A DNA stretch of 64,000 nt from Ardenticatenales bacterium. GTDB lineage: Bacteria > Chloroflexota > Anaerolineae > Promineifilales > Promineifilaceae. Numbering within the stretch: the first letter of the stretch is position 1; each line of letters begins with the position of its first letter. Where the stretch lies: assembly GCA_020634515.1 (NCBI GenBank), contig JACKBL010000002.1, forward strand, positions 310,001-374,000. Reading direction: 5' to 3'. Below, piece after piece: positions 53,193-61,671 of the stretch. The notes below the pieces were generated by a model. It was not told the DNA's origin. It saw only the letters and a list, made by a program, of their open reading frames with translations, and ran no database searches. Made by a program: the position numbers and the translations under genes.

Positions 53193-53495
53193 CAGGATTC
53201 TCCTCTCTTTTGCGTACATGAGCGATTGAAGGGTTGGTTTTGTGGGGGAATGGGGTTCTTTCTGGGGATGCGTCACCTCCGCTAATCAATTGAGATGGGG
53301 ATCGGACGTTTCGTTTGAAAGCGATTTCTCCTTTGCGGGTTTATTTGCCGCGCTCTGTGAAAACGCTTTCAAGAAGGTTAACATCTTATTATTAAATTGT
53401 CAATGATTTGAAGAGATTTTGGGGGTAAATGCCGGCATCAATGCTCTCTTGCCCGAAAGCGATTTCACTGTACAATTGCCCAAAGGAGTAAACAT
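53193..53495. promoter_or_regulatory. Divergent promoter region with three LacI-type operators
   Basis: Three related near-palindromes occur: GAAAGCGATTTC (53317-53328), TGAAAACGCTTTCA (53358-53371) and GAAAGCGATTTC (53455-53466). The consensus GAAAnCGnTTTC with a central CG is typical of LacI-family sites. The third is 29 bp before the LacI start and could mediate autoregulation; the first two suit the binding-protein promoter. Loop formation is possible. Confidence 0.75.
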
Positions 53496-54518
53496 ATGCC
53501 CTCTCCCGACAACAAGGTCACCATTTTAGATATTGCCGAAAGAGCGAATGTATCCCCCAGCACCGTTTCCCGCGTCCTCAGAAACTCCGCCGGCGTGGCC
53601 CAGGAAAAACGAGACGCCGTCTATCAGGCAGTGTCGGATCTCGATTATCGACCCAACATCTTCGCCCAAAGCCTTGCCAGCGGCCAATCCATGACGATTG
53701 GCGTCCTCACGCAGAATTTTGGCAGCCCATTTTACGATGGCATCTTGCAGGGTATCTTGCAGGGGATGGAGGATACGGATTACTGGCCCATTTTCGCCGA
53801 TGGCCGCTGGCAGCCGGCGATTGAACAACAGGCGCTGGAGCTGCTCCTGGCTCGTCGCGTTGATGGCCTTATCCTGGTGGGCGGCCAATTAAGTGAGCCG
53901 ATACTGCAAAGGATCGCGGCGGAAACCCCCCTCGTCGTGGTGGCGCGCCAGTTGAAGTCCATGCCCGACCGCTGCATCTATGTAGACAACTTCACCGCGG
54001 CATACCAGACAACACGCTTCCTGCTGGACATGGGGCACCGTGAAATCGCCCACATCACCGCGCCCGTCGTCTATCATCAATCCGTGGATGACATCGCCCG
54101 GCGACTTGAGGGGTATCAGCAGGCATTGCGAGATGCCGGCATGGAACCCGACCCGCGCCTGCTGGTGGAAGGAAATTTGCAGCAACAATCCGGTGTGCTG
54201 GCCGTGGAGATGCTGTTATCGCGGGGATGCCCGTTCAGCGCCATTTTCGCGGCCAACGACCAGATGGCCTTTGGCGCGCGCCTGGCGCTGTACCGGCGGG
54301 CGATTCGCGTGCCTGAAGATGTCTCCCTGGTGGGCTTCGACGATGAATCGTCGGCGGCCTACATGGTTCCCCCCTTGACCACGACGCGCCAGCCGGCGGC
54401 GGAAATGGGGGAGGCCGCCGCGCGGGCCATTCTTGCACTGATCAACGACAAAAAACCAGATCTGCCCGTCTTCCAGGCGGAGATGGTGGTGCGAGAGTCA
54501 GCGGTGCGCCGCCGCTAA
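53496..54518 (+). CDS. LacI family transcriptional regulator of glucan locus
   Basis: 340 residues; ATG 53496 follows AAAGGAG. The N-terminal HTH reads VTILDIAERANVSPSTVSRVLRNSAGV with the hinge helix RPNIFAQSLASGQS. The ligand domain (about 60-335) resembles periplasmic sugar-binding proteins (IGVLTQNFGSPFYDGILQGI, IFAANDQMAFGARLALYRRAIRVPEDVSLVGFDDE). It is divergent from the sugar importer operon with three operator-like palindromes between them, and so likely represses transport and glucanase genes until an oligosaccharide binds. Confidence 0.93.
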   Translation: MPSPDNKVTILDIAERANVSPSTVSRVLRNSAGVAQEKRDAVYQAVSDLDYRPNIFAQSLASGQSMTIGVLTQNFGSPFYDGILQGILQGMEDTDYWPIFADGRWQPAIEQQALELLLARRVDGLILVGGQLSEPILQRIAAETPLVVVARQLKSMPDRCIYVDNFTAAYQTTRFLLDMGHREIAHITAPVVYHQSVDDIARRLEGYQQALRDAGMEPDPRLLVEGNLQQQSGVLAVEMLLSRGCPFSAIFAANDQMAFGARLALYRRAIRVPEDVSLVGFDDESSAAYMVPPLTTTRQPAAEMGEAAARAILALINDKKPDLPVFQAEMVVRESAVRRR

Positions 54519-54605
54519 GTAACCGCCCGAAAACAACTTCACACTTTTTACGGGCGGTTACTGACAAGCTGCCCGCACATTTCCGCTAATTTAATTGCGG
54601 GCAGC
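54519..54605 (+). terminator. Two hairpins after LacI gene
   Basis: GTAACCGCCCG/CGGGCGGTTAC (54519-54561) starts directly after the stop codon. GCTGCCCGCA/TGCGGGCAGC (54568-54605) follows. Either could end the LacI transcript. Confidence 0.6.
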
Positions 54606-54625
54606 CACTAAGGGTTCGCGCAAAC

Positions 54626-54810
54626 CTTCCCGGAAGCTCCGTGTCGGGCTAAAAGCATCTCAAAATGCATTGCATTTCGGTAACTACTAAGCCAGATTGG
54701 ACCAATTTGCTCTGGTGAAAATCGCCATTGAACGCGTGAAATTGGTCCAATCTCCAGAGAGCGTTAGTAGTTACGCATTTCGCATGAAAACGGCTTCCGG
54801 GAAGCTGCCG
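54626..54810. repeat. Family B element nested between family C arms
   Basis: The inverted pair GTAACTACTAA (54680-54690) and TTAGTAGTTAC (54764-54774) encloses a GATTGGACCAATTT stem with a 30-base loop. It is the best preserved copy of family B and is inverted relative to the copy at 2.8 kb. Solo CTTCCCGGAAGCT (54626) and GGCTTCCGGGAAGCT (about 54795) lie outside it, so it looks like one palindrome inserted in another. The rest of the 337-bp gap (54519-54855) has no gene. Confidence 0.65.
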
Positions 54811-54855
54811 ACGAGTCGTTACCAGATAAGTCAGCCACCCGCCTTCCGGTTTGTT

Positions 54856-56064
54856 TTAGACGCGCTCAATGATCGTGGCGATGCCCATGCCGCCGCCGGC
54901 GCAGAGGGTGATCAGCGCCGTGTTCAGGTCGCGCCGCTCCAGTTCGTCCAGCGCCGTGCCCAGCAGGATCGCGCCGGTGGCCCCCAGGGGATGCCCCAGA
55001 GCAATAGCGCCGCCGTTGACGTTGATGCGTTCGGTGTTGTCCAGGCCCATCTCTTTCATAAATTTGAGGACGACGGCGGCGAAGGCTTCGTTGATTTCGA
55101 TCAGGTCAATGTCGGAGAGGGACATGCCGGCATTCCTTAAAGCCTTGCGCGTCGCCGGAGCTGGACCCGTGAGCATAATCGTCGGTTCATCCCCTACCAG
55201 CGCCGCCGCCCGAATCCGCGCCCGCGGGCGCAATCCCAACGCCGCTCCCTTCGCCTTTGCCCCTACCAGCACCAGCGCCGCCCCATCCACAATCCCCGAC
55301 GAATTCCCCGCCGTGTGTACGTGCTCAATGTGGTCGATCTGCGTGTACTTGCGCAGCGCAATGGCGTCAAAACGGGCCAACCCCATCCTCTCGAAAGCGG
55401 GACGCAGCATTGCCAGCCCCTCCCGCGTCGTCTCCGGGCGCATGTGTTCATCGTAATCCAGCAGCACATTCCCGGCATCGTCGCGCACGGGCACAATGGC
55501 GCGGAAATGCCCGTTTGCCCGCGCAAAAGCCGCCCGCTGTTGCGAATCAAAAGCGAAGTTGTCCACGTCGGCGCGGCTGAATCCCTCCAGCGAGGCGATC
55601 AAGTCGGCGCTGATGCCCTGCGGCACAAAGCCAATCGTCTCGCTCACGTTGGGGTCGTCCATGATCGCCCCGCCATCCGACCCCATGGGCAGCCGTGACA
55701 TGGATTCCACGCCCCCCGCCACCACCAACTGCTCCCATCCAGAGCGCACCTTCATGGCCGCCAGGTTCACCGCTTCCAGGCCGGAAGCGCAAAAACGGTT
55801 GAGCTGCATCCCCGGCGTGTCCAGATTCCAGCCTGCGTACAGCGGCGCCGTGCGGGCAATGTCTCCCCCCTGCTCGCCAATGGGTGTTACGCAGCCCAAA
55901 ACCACGTCGTCCACTTGCGACGTGTCCAACTGCTGCCGCTGCTGTAAGGCCTGAAAGAGGCCCGTGAGCAGGCGAATGGGCGTCACGTCGTGCAGCGCCC
56001 CGTTCGCTTTCCCCCGTCCACGCGGCGTCCGTACTGCGTCAAAAACATAAGCGTCAATCGTCAT
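54856..56064 (-). CDS. Acetyl-CoA acyltransferase (thiolase), FadA-like
   Basis: 402 residues from ATG 56064 with GAGGGA upstream. Thiolase motifs are complete: the acylated cysteine in RFCASGLEAVN (Cys92), GGAIALGHPLGATGA (His358) and CAGGGMGIA (Cys388). It begins YVFDAVRTPRGRGKANGALHDV, typical of FadA/PcaF-type degradative thiolases. It should cleave 3-ketoacyl-CoA in beta-oxidation. It lies 46 bp after the acyl-CoA dehydrogenase gene, forming a two-gene fatty acid oxidation operon. Confidence 0.93.
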   Translation of the reverse strand: MTIDAYVFDAVRTPRGRGKANGALHDVTPIRLLTGLFQALQQRQQLDTSQVDDVVLGCVTPIGEQGGDIARTAPLYAGWNLDTPGMQLNRFCASGLEAVNLAAMKVRSGWEQLVVAGGVESMSRLPMGSDGGAIMDDPNVSETIGFVPQGISADLIASLEGFSRADVDNFAFDSQQRAAFARANGHFRAIVPVRDDAGNVLLDYDEHMRPETTREGLAMLRPAFERMGLARFDAIALRKYTQIDHIEHVHTAGNSSGIVDGAALVLVGAKAKGAALGLRPRARIRAAALVGDEPTIMLTGPAPATRKALRNAGMSLSDIDLIEINEAFAAVVLKFMKEMGLDNTERINVNGGAIALGHPLGATGAILLGTALDELERRDLNTALITLCAGGGMGIATIIERV

Positions 56065-56110
56065 TTTCTTTTCCCTCGCAAGAAGCATCCGGCCTGTCGC
56101 CCTCTCGCTT

Positions 56111-57253
56111 TCAAACGCCGAGCGCGCGTCCGATTACTTCTTTCATGATTTCGTTTGTGCCGCCATAGATGCGTTGGGCGCGGCAGTCGCGGAAGGCGCG
56201 GGCAATGGGGTACTCTAGCATGTAGCCGTAGCCGCCGTGGAGTTGCAGGCATTGGTCGGTGACGCGCCACTGCATGTCGGTGGTCCAGTATTTGGCCATG
56301 GCGGCTTTTTCGGCGGTTAGTGTGCCGGCATTATGCGCCTCAATGCAATGATCAATGAACACGCGCCCGATCTCCACCTCCGTGTGCATTTCCGCCAGCG
56401 CGAAGCGGCTGTTTTGGAACTTGCCAATCGGTTGCCCAAAAGCGGTGCGCTCCTGGCAGTATTGTAGCGTCCACGCCAGCGCCGCCTCCGCCGAAGCCAC
56501 CGCGGTAAGGGCAATCGTCAGGCGTTCGCGGGGCAGGCCCTGCATCAGGTAGTAGAAACCGTGACCCTCCTGACCCAGCAGATTTTCCCGCGGCACGCGC
56601 ACGTTGTGGAAGAAAAGCTCGGCGGTGTCCTGGGCATGGATGCCAATTTTGTCCAGATTGCGCCCGCGCTCGAAGCCTTCCATGCCTCTTTCCACGACCA
56701 GCAGCGACACGCCGCGACTGCCGGCATTTACGTCCGTCTTCGCCACCACCACCACCAGGTCGCTGAGGATGCCATTGGAGATAAACGTCTTCTGCCCGTT
56801 TAGCACATAGTGGTCCCCCTGGCGCACCGCCGTCGTCTGCACGCCCGCCAGGTCGCTGCCCGTGTTCGGCTCCGTCATCGCCACCGCCCCGATCATCTCC
56901 CCCGCTGCCAGGCGCGGCAGCCAGCGCTGTTTCTGTTCCTCCGACCCGTGCCGGATGATGTACGGCGTGACCATGTCGGTGTGGATGGCAAAGCCCGGTC
57001 CGGTGGCATTCACGCGGGCCAGCTCCTCGATGATGATGGCGCTGTAACGGAAGTCGTTGACGCCCATGCCGGCATACGCCTCCGGCACATCCATGCACAA
57101 AAAGCCCAATTCGCCCGCCTGCCGCCACAATTCGCGGGGGACAATCCCCTCCGCCTCCCACTGCTCATGGTGCGGCGCAATTTCCCGTTCCACAAAGCGG
57201 CGCACGGCGTCCTGAAACATGCGGTGTTCACCGGTTAGAAGGTCTGGTTTCAT
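56111..57253 (-). CDS. Acyl-CoA dehydrogenase, long-chain/isovaleryl-like
   Basis: 380 residues from ATG 57253 with AAGGAG upstream (MKPDLLTGEHRMFQDAVRRFVEREIAP). FAD-binding signatures AVAMTEPNTGSDLAGVQT and FISNGILSDLVVVVAKT are present, as is CLQLHGGYGYMLEYPIARAFRDCRAQRIYGGTNEI near the end. The position that is the catalytic Glu in medium-chain enzymes (YEGTNEI) is Gly here (YGGTNEI), as in long-chain and isovaleryl-CoA dehydrogenases, where the base is on another helix. It introduces the double bond in acyl-CoA. Co-transcribed with thiolase. Confidence 0.93.
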   Translation of the reverse strand: MKPDLLTGEHRMFQDAVRRFVEREIAPHHEQWEAEGIVPRELWRQAGELGFLCMDVPEAYAGMGVNDFRYSAIIIEELARVNATGPGFAIHTDMVTPYIIRHGSEEQKQRWLPRLAAGEMIGAVAMTEPNTGSDLAGVQTTAVRQGDHYVLNGQKTFISNGILSDLVVVVAKTDVNAGSRGVSLLVVERGMEGFERGRNLDKIGIHAQDTAELFFHNVRVPRENLLGQEGHGFYYLMQGLPRERLTIALTAVASAEAALAWTLQYCQERTAFGQPIGKFQNSRFALAEMHTEVEIGRVFIDHCIEAHNAGTLTAEKAAMAKYWTTDMQWRVTDQCLQLHGGYGYMLEYPIARAFRDCRAQRIYGGTNEIMKEVIGRALGV

Positions 57254-57337
57254 GCGATCATGCTCCTTCACCATCCTGGAAGTTCGCGGCTCCCAGGAAG
57301 GTTTTTCGGGTATTGTACCCCGCAACCCCGCTGCGCC

Positions 57338-58997
57338 CTATGGAATTTGGTCACCAACCGTCGCCACTGGCGGCAAATCTGCCAACCACTGCGTCATCTC
57401 TTGCAAACTGATCAGGCGGCGGCGGTGTAAAATCGCCACACTTTCCGCCCCCAGTTGGTGCGCCTCCGCCAATCGCTCCTGTGCGTGGGCGATGCGCGCC
57501 AGGAAATACAGCGCCTTTGCCTCATATTCTTGTGCGGTCGCGTCGCGCGCCAGCGTCAGCGCCACCGACGCAAACGTCGCTGCCTGCTCCCATTGTTGTG
57601 TTCTCATGTGCAGTTCGCTCAACGTCAGCAGAATGTTGCTTTTTTGCCACCGGTTCCCCAGCAATTCCACCCTGGTGAGTGCCTCGCGGCCATACGCTTC
57701 CGCCGCCGCGTAATCGGCGCGGTTGGTGGCCACGGATGCCAGTTGCCCCAACAGATGACAGATGAGTTCCTGATGCCCTACCTCTCGCGCCAGAGCTAAT
57801 CCCTCGCGCAAATAGGCATCTGCTTCCGTAAACGCCTGCTGCCTGACTGCCAGCGCGCCCAGATTAACGAGTAGGCTACTGATGCGCTCGCGGTGGCCGA
57901 TTTCGCGGGCGATTTCCAACCCTTCCTCATAGCAGCTTTGCGCCTGGTGCGCCGCTCCGTGCTTGGCCATAATGGCCCCCAGGTTGAGCAAGAGCGTGGC
58001 GATCAGTTCCCGATATTGCAGCGCCCGCGCCAGTTGCAGCGACTCCGCATACGCTGCTTCCGCTTGATCAAACAGGCCGCGCCGTGCGGTTAGTACCTCA
58101 ACAATGTGATTTTGAGGAGTTCGCATCCTCAGATGCGAACAGGCGGCATCTGAGGATGCCGCACTCCTCACCCCTCATTTTTAGGTTGTCGAGGTACTAG
58201 CGTCCCCAGGTTGCGCAGCAGGTCGGCGATCTGCTCCTGATTAGCGGCGGCGCGTGCCAGCGTCATTGCTTGATGGTAATGCGTTTCCGCGTCGGCGTAG
58301 GCGCTGCGTTTGGCGGCCACCATGCCCAATCCCTGCAAAAAGCGGCTTTCTTTTTGCGCGTCACTTAGTTGGCGTGCCAGGGCCACGCCCTCGCCCAATG
58401 TGCTTGCCGCTACGTCATATTGCCCCTGATTGATGGCCAGGTTGCCGGCAAGCAGGAGCAAGTCGCAGGCCAGCGACTTGCGCGATTTGGCGCGCGCCAG
58501 CGTCAGGGCTTCGCGGATGCAGGTTTCCGCTGTTTCGTAATCACCCATTTTCGCAGCAGTTTCGCCCAGGTTGCGCTGTAATTCCGCCCGCGCGCCATCA
58601 TCGACGACGACGGCGAGGGCCTGTTCCAGGTATGTTCGGGCGGTGGTGTACGCGCCGTGGCGGTTGAGATAGGAGAAGATGGTGTTGACGCCGCTTACGA
58701 ACAAGGCCATTGGGCGTGAGCGCGGGCGCTGTCCAGCGCAGCCAGGATGTTGCTGGCCTCACCATTCATGATGCTGGCGTCGTGTGCGTTGGCCTGTGCG
58801 TAGGGGATGAAATAAGCAGCCAGGCGTTTTTGCGCCGTGGCATCTATTTGCTGCAAACGGGCATAGTCGGCTACCGTCTGATGCAGACAGAAACGTCCTC
58901 CTCCGGTGTCTTCCAGGAGGCCAAAATCGATCAGCGTGGCAAAGGTGTTGTCGGTGGTATTGTTGACGGCGCAGGCTGCATTCCGGGACAACGGCAT
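57338..58997 (-). pseudogene. NB-ARC/TPR regulator remnant, frameshifted and interrupted by small insertion
   Basis: Three consecutive frames make one TPR protein. 58997-58695 gives the winged-helix end of an NB-ARC module (FATLIDFGLLEDTGGGRFCLHQTVADYARL). Near 58700 a one-base loss shifts the frame (HAQWP / FVSGVNTIFSYL). TPR units continue to NLGTL at about 58200, where a 105-bp palindromic element plus a TA duplication interrupts the frame. Removing those 107 bp restores NLGTLTARRGLFDQAEAAYAESL exactly, and TPRs run to an intact-looking C-terminus at 57338. The ATPase and N-terminal parts are missing upstream of 59000. Such proteins are signal-transduction or defence-type regulators; this copy is dead. 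Confidence 0.8.
58093..58197. mobile_element. 105-bp MITE-like element with TA target duplication
   Basis: Terminal inverted repeats GTACCTCAACAA / TTGTCGAGGTAC (one mismatch), flanked by TA at 58091-58092 and 58198-58199. The interior is a nested palindrome (CGCATCCTCAGATGCG and GGCATCTGAGGATGCC). A TA target duplication is typical of IS630/Tc1-type transposition. No coding capacity; it would be moved by a transposase elsewhere. Confidence 0.8.
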
Positions 58998-59160
58998 AAA
59001 TGCTGGCGCGGCTTACGTGTTTGATTTCTGGGCCGGCTCCCTGTCTGGGACGACGCCACCTTGGTGCTGGAGCCGGGAAAGGGTTGAAGGCCACCGGCGC
59101 TTCCGCCTCCAGGCGCATCCTGGCTTGGGGGCGGAATCAGGCGCCAGTCGATTGCTTTTT

Positions 59161-59236
59161 CGTAACGACGAACGCTTTCTGGAGTTGGGACCAATTTCCC
59201 CAGAGAAAATTGGTCCCATCTGGCTTAGCCGTTACG
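59161..59236. repeat. Family B palindromic element overlapping stop codon
   Basis: CGTAACG (59161-59167) and CGTTACG (59230-59236) bound a TTGGGACCAATTT / AAATTGGTCCCA stem. On the minus strand the right arm supplies the TAA stop of the molybdopterin oxidoreductase (59234-59232). Confidence 0.75.
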
Positions 59237-61406
59237 CTTTTTCTACACGCACGCGCACGTTGCTGAAGGCGGCGTTGCCGGTGAGGGGGTCGATGGTGTG
59301 GTCGTCGGTGAGGTCGTTGATGGAAATGCCGGCATTCTCCCGCGCCACCGCCAGCAAAATCCCCGACCGATCATGCCCCCACCCATGCGGCAAACTGACC
59401 ACCCCCGCCATCACCTCGTCGCTCACCGCCACCTGCGCCCGCACCTGCCCCACCCGCGAGCAAACCAGCGCCATATCCCCCGTTTGCAGCCCCCGCACCG
59501 CCGCGTCCTCCGGATGCAGCAGCAGCGTACACCGTTCTTTCCCCTTCACCAGTCGGTGGCTGTTGTGCATCCACGAGTTGTTGCTCCGCAACTGCCGCCG
59601 CCCGATCAAGGCCAGGTCAAAGGTGTGTTCCCTGCCGGCATTTCCGCCGAAGAAGTGCGCCGCCAGCCGCGCCATGTCCGCAACAAATAGCTCCGGAGCC
59701 AGTTCGATCCGGTGCGTGGGGGTGTAGAGTCGTGCCGGCATACACGACCGCAGCGCCCCTAAATCCACCCCATGCGGCTGCCGCTTCAACTTCGCCAGAT
59801 TCAGCCCATCCGCCCGCCCCCGTCGCCCGCCCCACGACCCATACGGCCCATACCGCAGCCCCAGGTCCAGGATCGTCTCCGGTCGCCGCTGGAACACGTC
59901 CCCCTTGTCCCGGCGCGGCGGTTCGCCTTCCCCCGCCTCCAGATGCGCCCGCAGCGCCTGGAAAATCTGCCAGTCGTGCCGCATGTCCGGCTCCGGCGCA
60001 AACAGCGCGGGGGAATACTTGGCCGTGTTCTGCACCGCCAGCACGTGGAAAGCGAGATCGTAATGGGATGTTTCCAACCCCGTCGTCGGCGGCAAAATGA
60101 TGTGCGCGTGCCGCGTGGTTTCGTTCACGTAAATGTCAATCGCCACCATGAAATCAAGCTGCGCCAGGGCGTCATCAAGCTGACGTCCATGGGGCGTGGA
60201 GAGAACGGGATTGCCGGCACTCGTCACCAACGCCCGAATCCGTTCCTCGCCCGGCGTCAAGATTTCCTCCGCCAGCGCAGCCACGGGCAGTTCCCCGCCG
60301 AATTCCGGCAGCCCGCGCACGCGGCTGCGCCAGCGCCCATAGCCGCCCGTGCGCCCCGTCGCGCCCACGATGCTCACCACGTCAATGGCCGGATGGGTGA
60401 ACATGGCCCCGCCGGCGCGGTCAAAATTACCGCTGACGATGTTCAGCAGGTTGATCAGCCAGTGGCAAAGGCCGCCAAACGCCTGTGTGGATGTGCCGAT
60501 GCGCCCATAGCAGACGGCGCGCGTGGCGGCGCAAAATTCCCGCGCCAGGCGACAAATGTCCGCCGCCGCCATGCCCACGGCATCCGCCACGCGCGCCGGC
60601 GTGAAGGCGGCCACCGCTTCTTGCGCCTGCGCCAGATGGTCGCTGTACGCCTGCCACCCATTGGTCCGCGCCAGGCCCTCGGCAAAGATAACGTGCAGCA
60701 TGGCCGCCAGCAGCAGCGCGTCGCTGCCCGGCCGCGCGAAGAAATGTTCGTCGGCGCGCGCGGCGGTTTCGCTGCGGCGCGGGTCAATGACCACGATTTT
60801 GCCGCCGCGCTGTTGAATGCGCCGCAGGCGGTCGGCAATGCCCGCCGCCGTCATCATGCTGCCGTTGGAGACGAGGGGGTTCGCGCCCAGGATGAGCATG
60901 TAGTCGGTGCGATCCACGTCGGGGACGGGAACGAGGTATTGGTGGCCGAACATGAGGTAGGCGGCTAGATGGTGTGGCAGTTGGTCCACGGAGGTGGCGG
61001 AAAAACGGTTGCGCGTGCGCAGGGCGCGAATGAAAGGCGCGGCGTAGAGCAGCGTGCCCATGTTGTGTACGGAGGGATTGCCCTGATAGATGCCCACGGC
61101 GTTGCGCCCGTGCGCCGCCTGCACGGCGCGCAGGCGGGCGGCCACTTCCGCGAAGGCTTCCTCCCAGCCGATCCGCTGCCAGCCGGCGGCGGTGCGCCGC
61201 ACGGGAAATTTGAGGCGGTCGGGATCGTGGTAGATGTCTTGCAGGGCCACGGCCTTGGGGCAGATGTGCCCGCGGCTGAACGGGTCCTCTTTGTCCCCTT
61301 CAATGGCGATGATTTGCCGGTCGCGCATGGAAATGCGCAGGCCGCACATCGCTTCGCACAGGTTGCAGGTGCGGAAGTGAACGTGGTCGGGCTGGGGCTT
61401 GCTCAT
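59232..61406 (-). CDS. Molybdopterin-dependent oxidoreductase with 4Fe-4S domain
   Basis: 724 residues from ATG 61406 with GGAGAA upstream. Cys14, Cys17, Cys21 and Cys49 (TCNLCEAMCGL..HICPKA) bind a 4Fe-4S cluster. The molybdopterin domains follow (LILGANPLVSNGSMM, IVVIDPRRSETAARADEH, GNFDRAGGAMF), and the C-terminal dinucleotide-binding domain has NSHRLVKGKERCTLLLHPEDA. At the place where formate dehydrogenases have Cys or Sec as metal ligand the sequence reads SATSVDQLPHH, so Ser or Asp may ligate. No twin-arginine signal is seen, so it is cytoplasmic. Substrate unknown. The stop codon lies in a dispersed repeat. Confidence 0.88.
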   Translation of the reverse strand: MSKPQPDHVHFRTCNLCEAMCGLRISMRDRQIIAIEGDKEDPFSRGHICPKAVALQDIYHDPDRLKFPVRRTAAGWQRIGWEEAFAEVAARLRAVQAAHGRNAVGIYQGNPSVHNMGTLLYAAPFIRALRTRNRFSATSVDQLPHHLAAYLMFGHQYLVPVPDVDRTDYMLILGANPLVSNGSMMTAAGIADRLRRIQQRGGKIVVIDPRRSETAARADEHFFARPGSDALLLAAMLHVIFAEGLARTNGWQAYSDHLAQAQEAVAAFTPARVADAVGMAAADICRLAREFCAATRAVCYGRIGTSTQAFGGLCHWLINLLNIVSGNFDRAGGAMFTHPAIDVVSIVGATGRTGGYGRWRSRVRGLPEFGGELPVAALAEEILTPGEERIRALVTSAGNPVLSTPHGRQLDDALAQLDFMVAIDIYVNETTRHAHIILPPTTGLETSHYDLAFHVLAVQNTAKYSPALFAPEPDMRHDWQIFQALRAHLEAGEGEPPRRDKGDVFQRRPETILDLGLRYGPYGSWGGRRGRADGLNLAKLKRQPHGVDLGALRSCMPARLYTPTHRIELAPELFVADMARLAAHFFGGNAGREHTFDLALIGRRQLRSNNSWMHNSHRLVKGKERCTLLLHPEDAAVRGLQTGDMALVCSRVGQVRAQVAVSDEVMAGVVSLPHGWGHDRSGILLAVARENAGISINDLTDDHTIDPLTGNAAFSNVRVRVEKA

Positions 61407-61513
61407 GGGCCGTTCTCCTTCGTATAGTAAGACGAGTGGTGGGCAAAACGCGGATAAGGCCAATCCAGAAAAATATCGATCCAGAAAAGGCACGATTTTC
61501 GGGATTGGCTGGA

Positions 61514-61558
61514 GGCTTTTTCGGTACGGAATAGGATCCTTCAAATTCCGAAAAAGCC
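61514..61558 (-). terminator. Hairpin downstream of FG-GAP/RTX gene
   Basis: GGCTTTTTCGG and CCGAAAAAGCC pair over 11 bp. It lies about 115 bp past the end of the FG-GAP/RTX gene. The remaining 61407-61671 stretch shows no gene. Confidence 0.6.
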
Positions 61559-61671
61559 CAAAACATCTCTGTTAGCCCTTGCGGGGCTGATCTTGGCGAA
61601 GTCCCTGTGGCCTTCGGCGAGCACAGGCAGATAAAACAGGAATCCGCGCAGTCTGGCGATGCTGATTGTTC

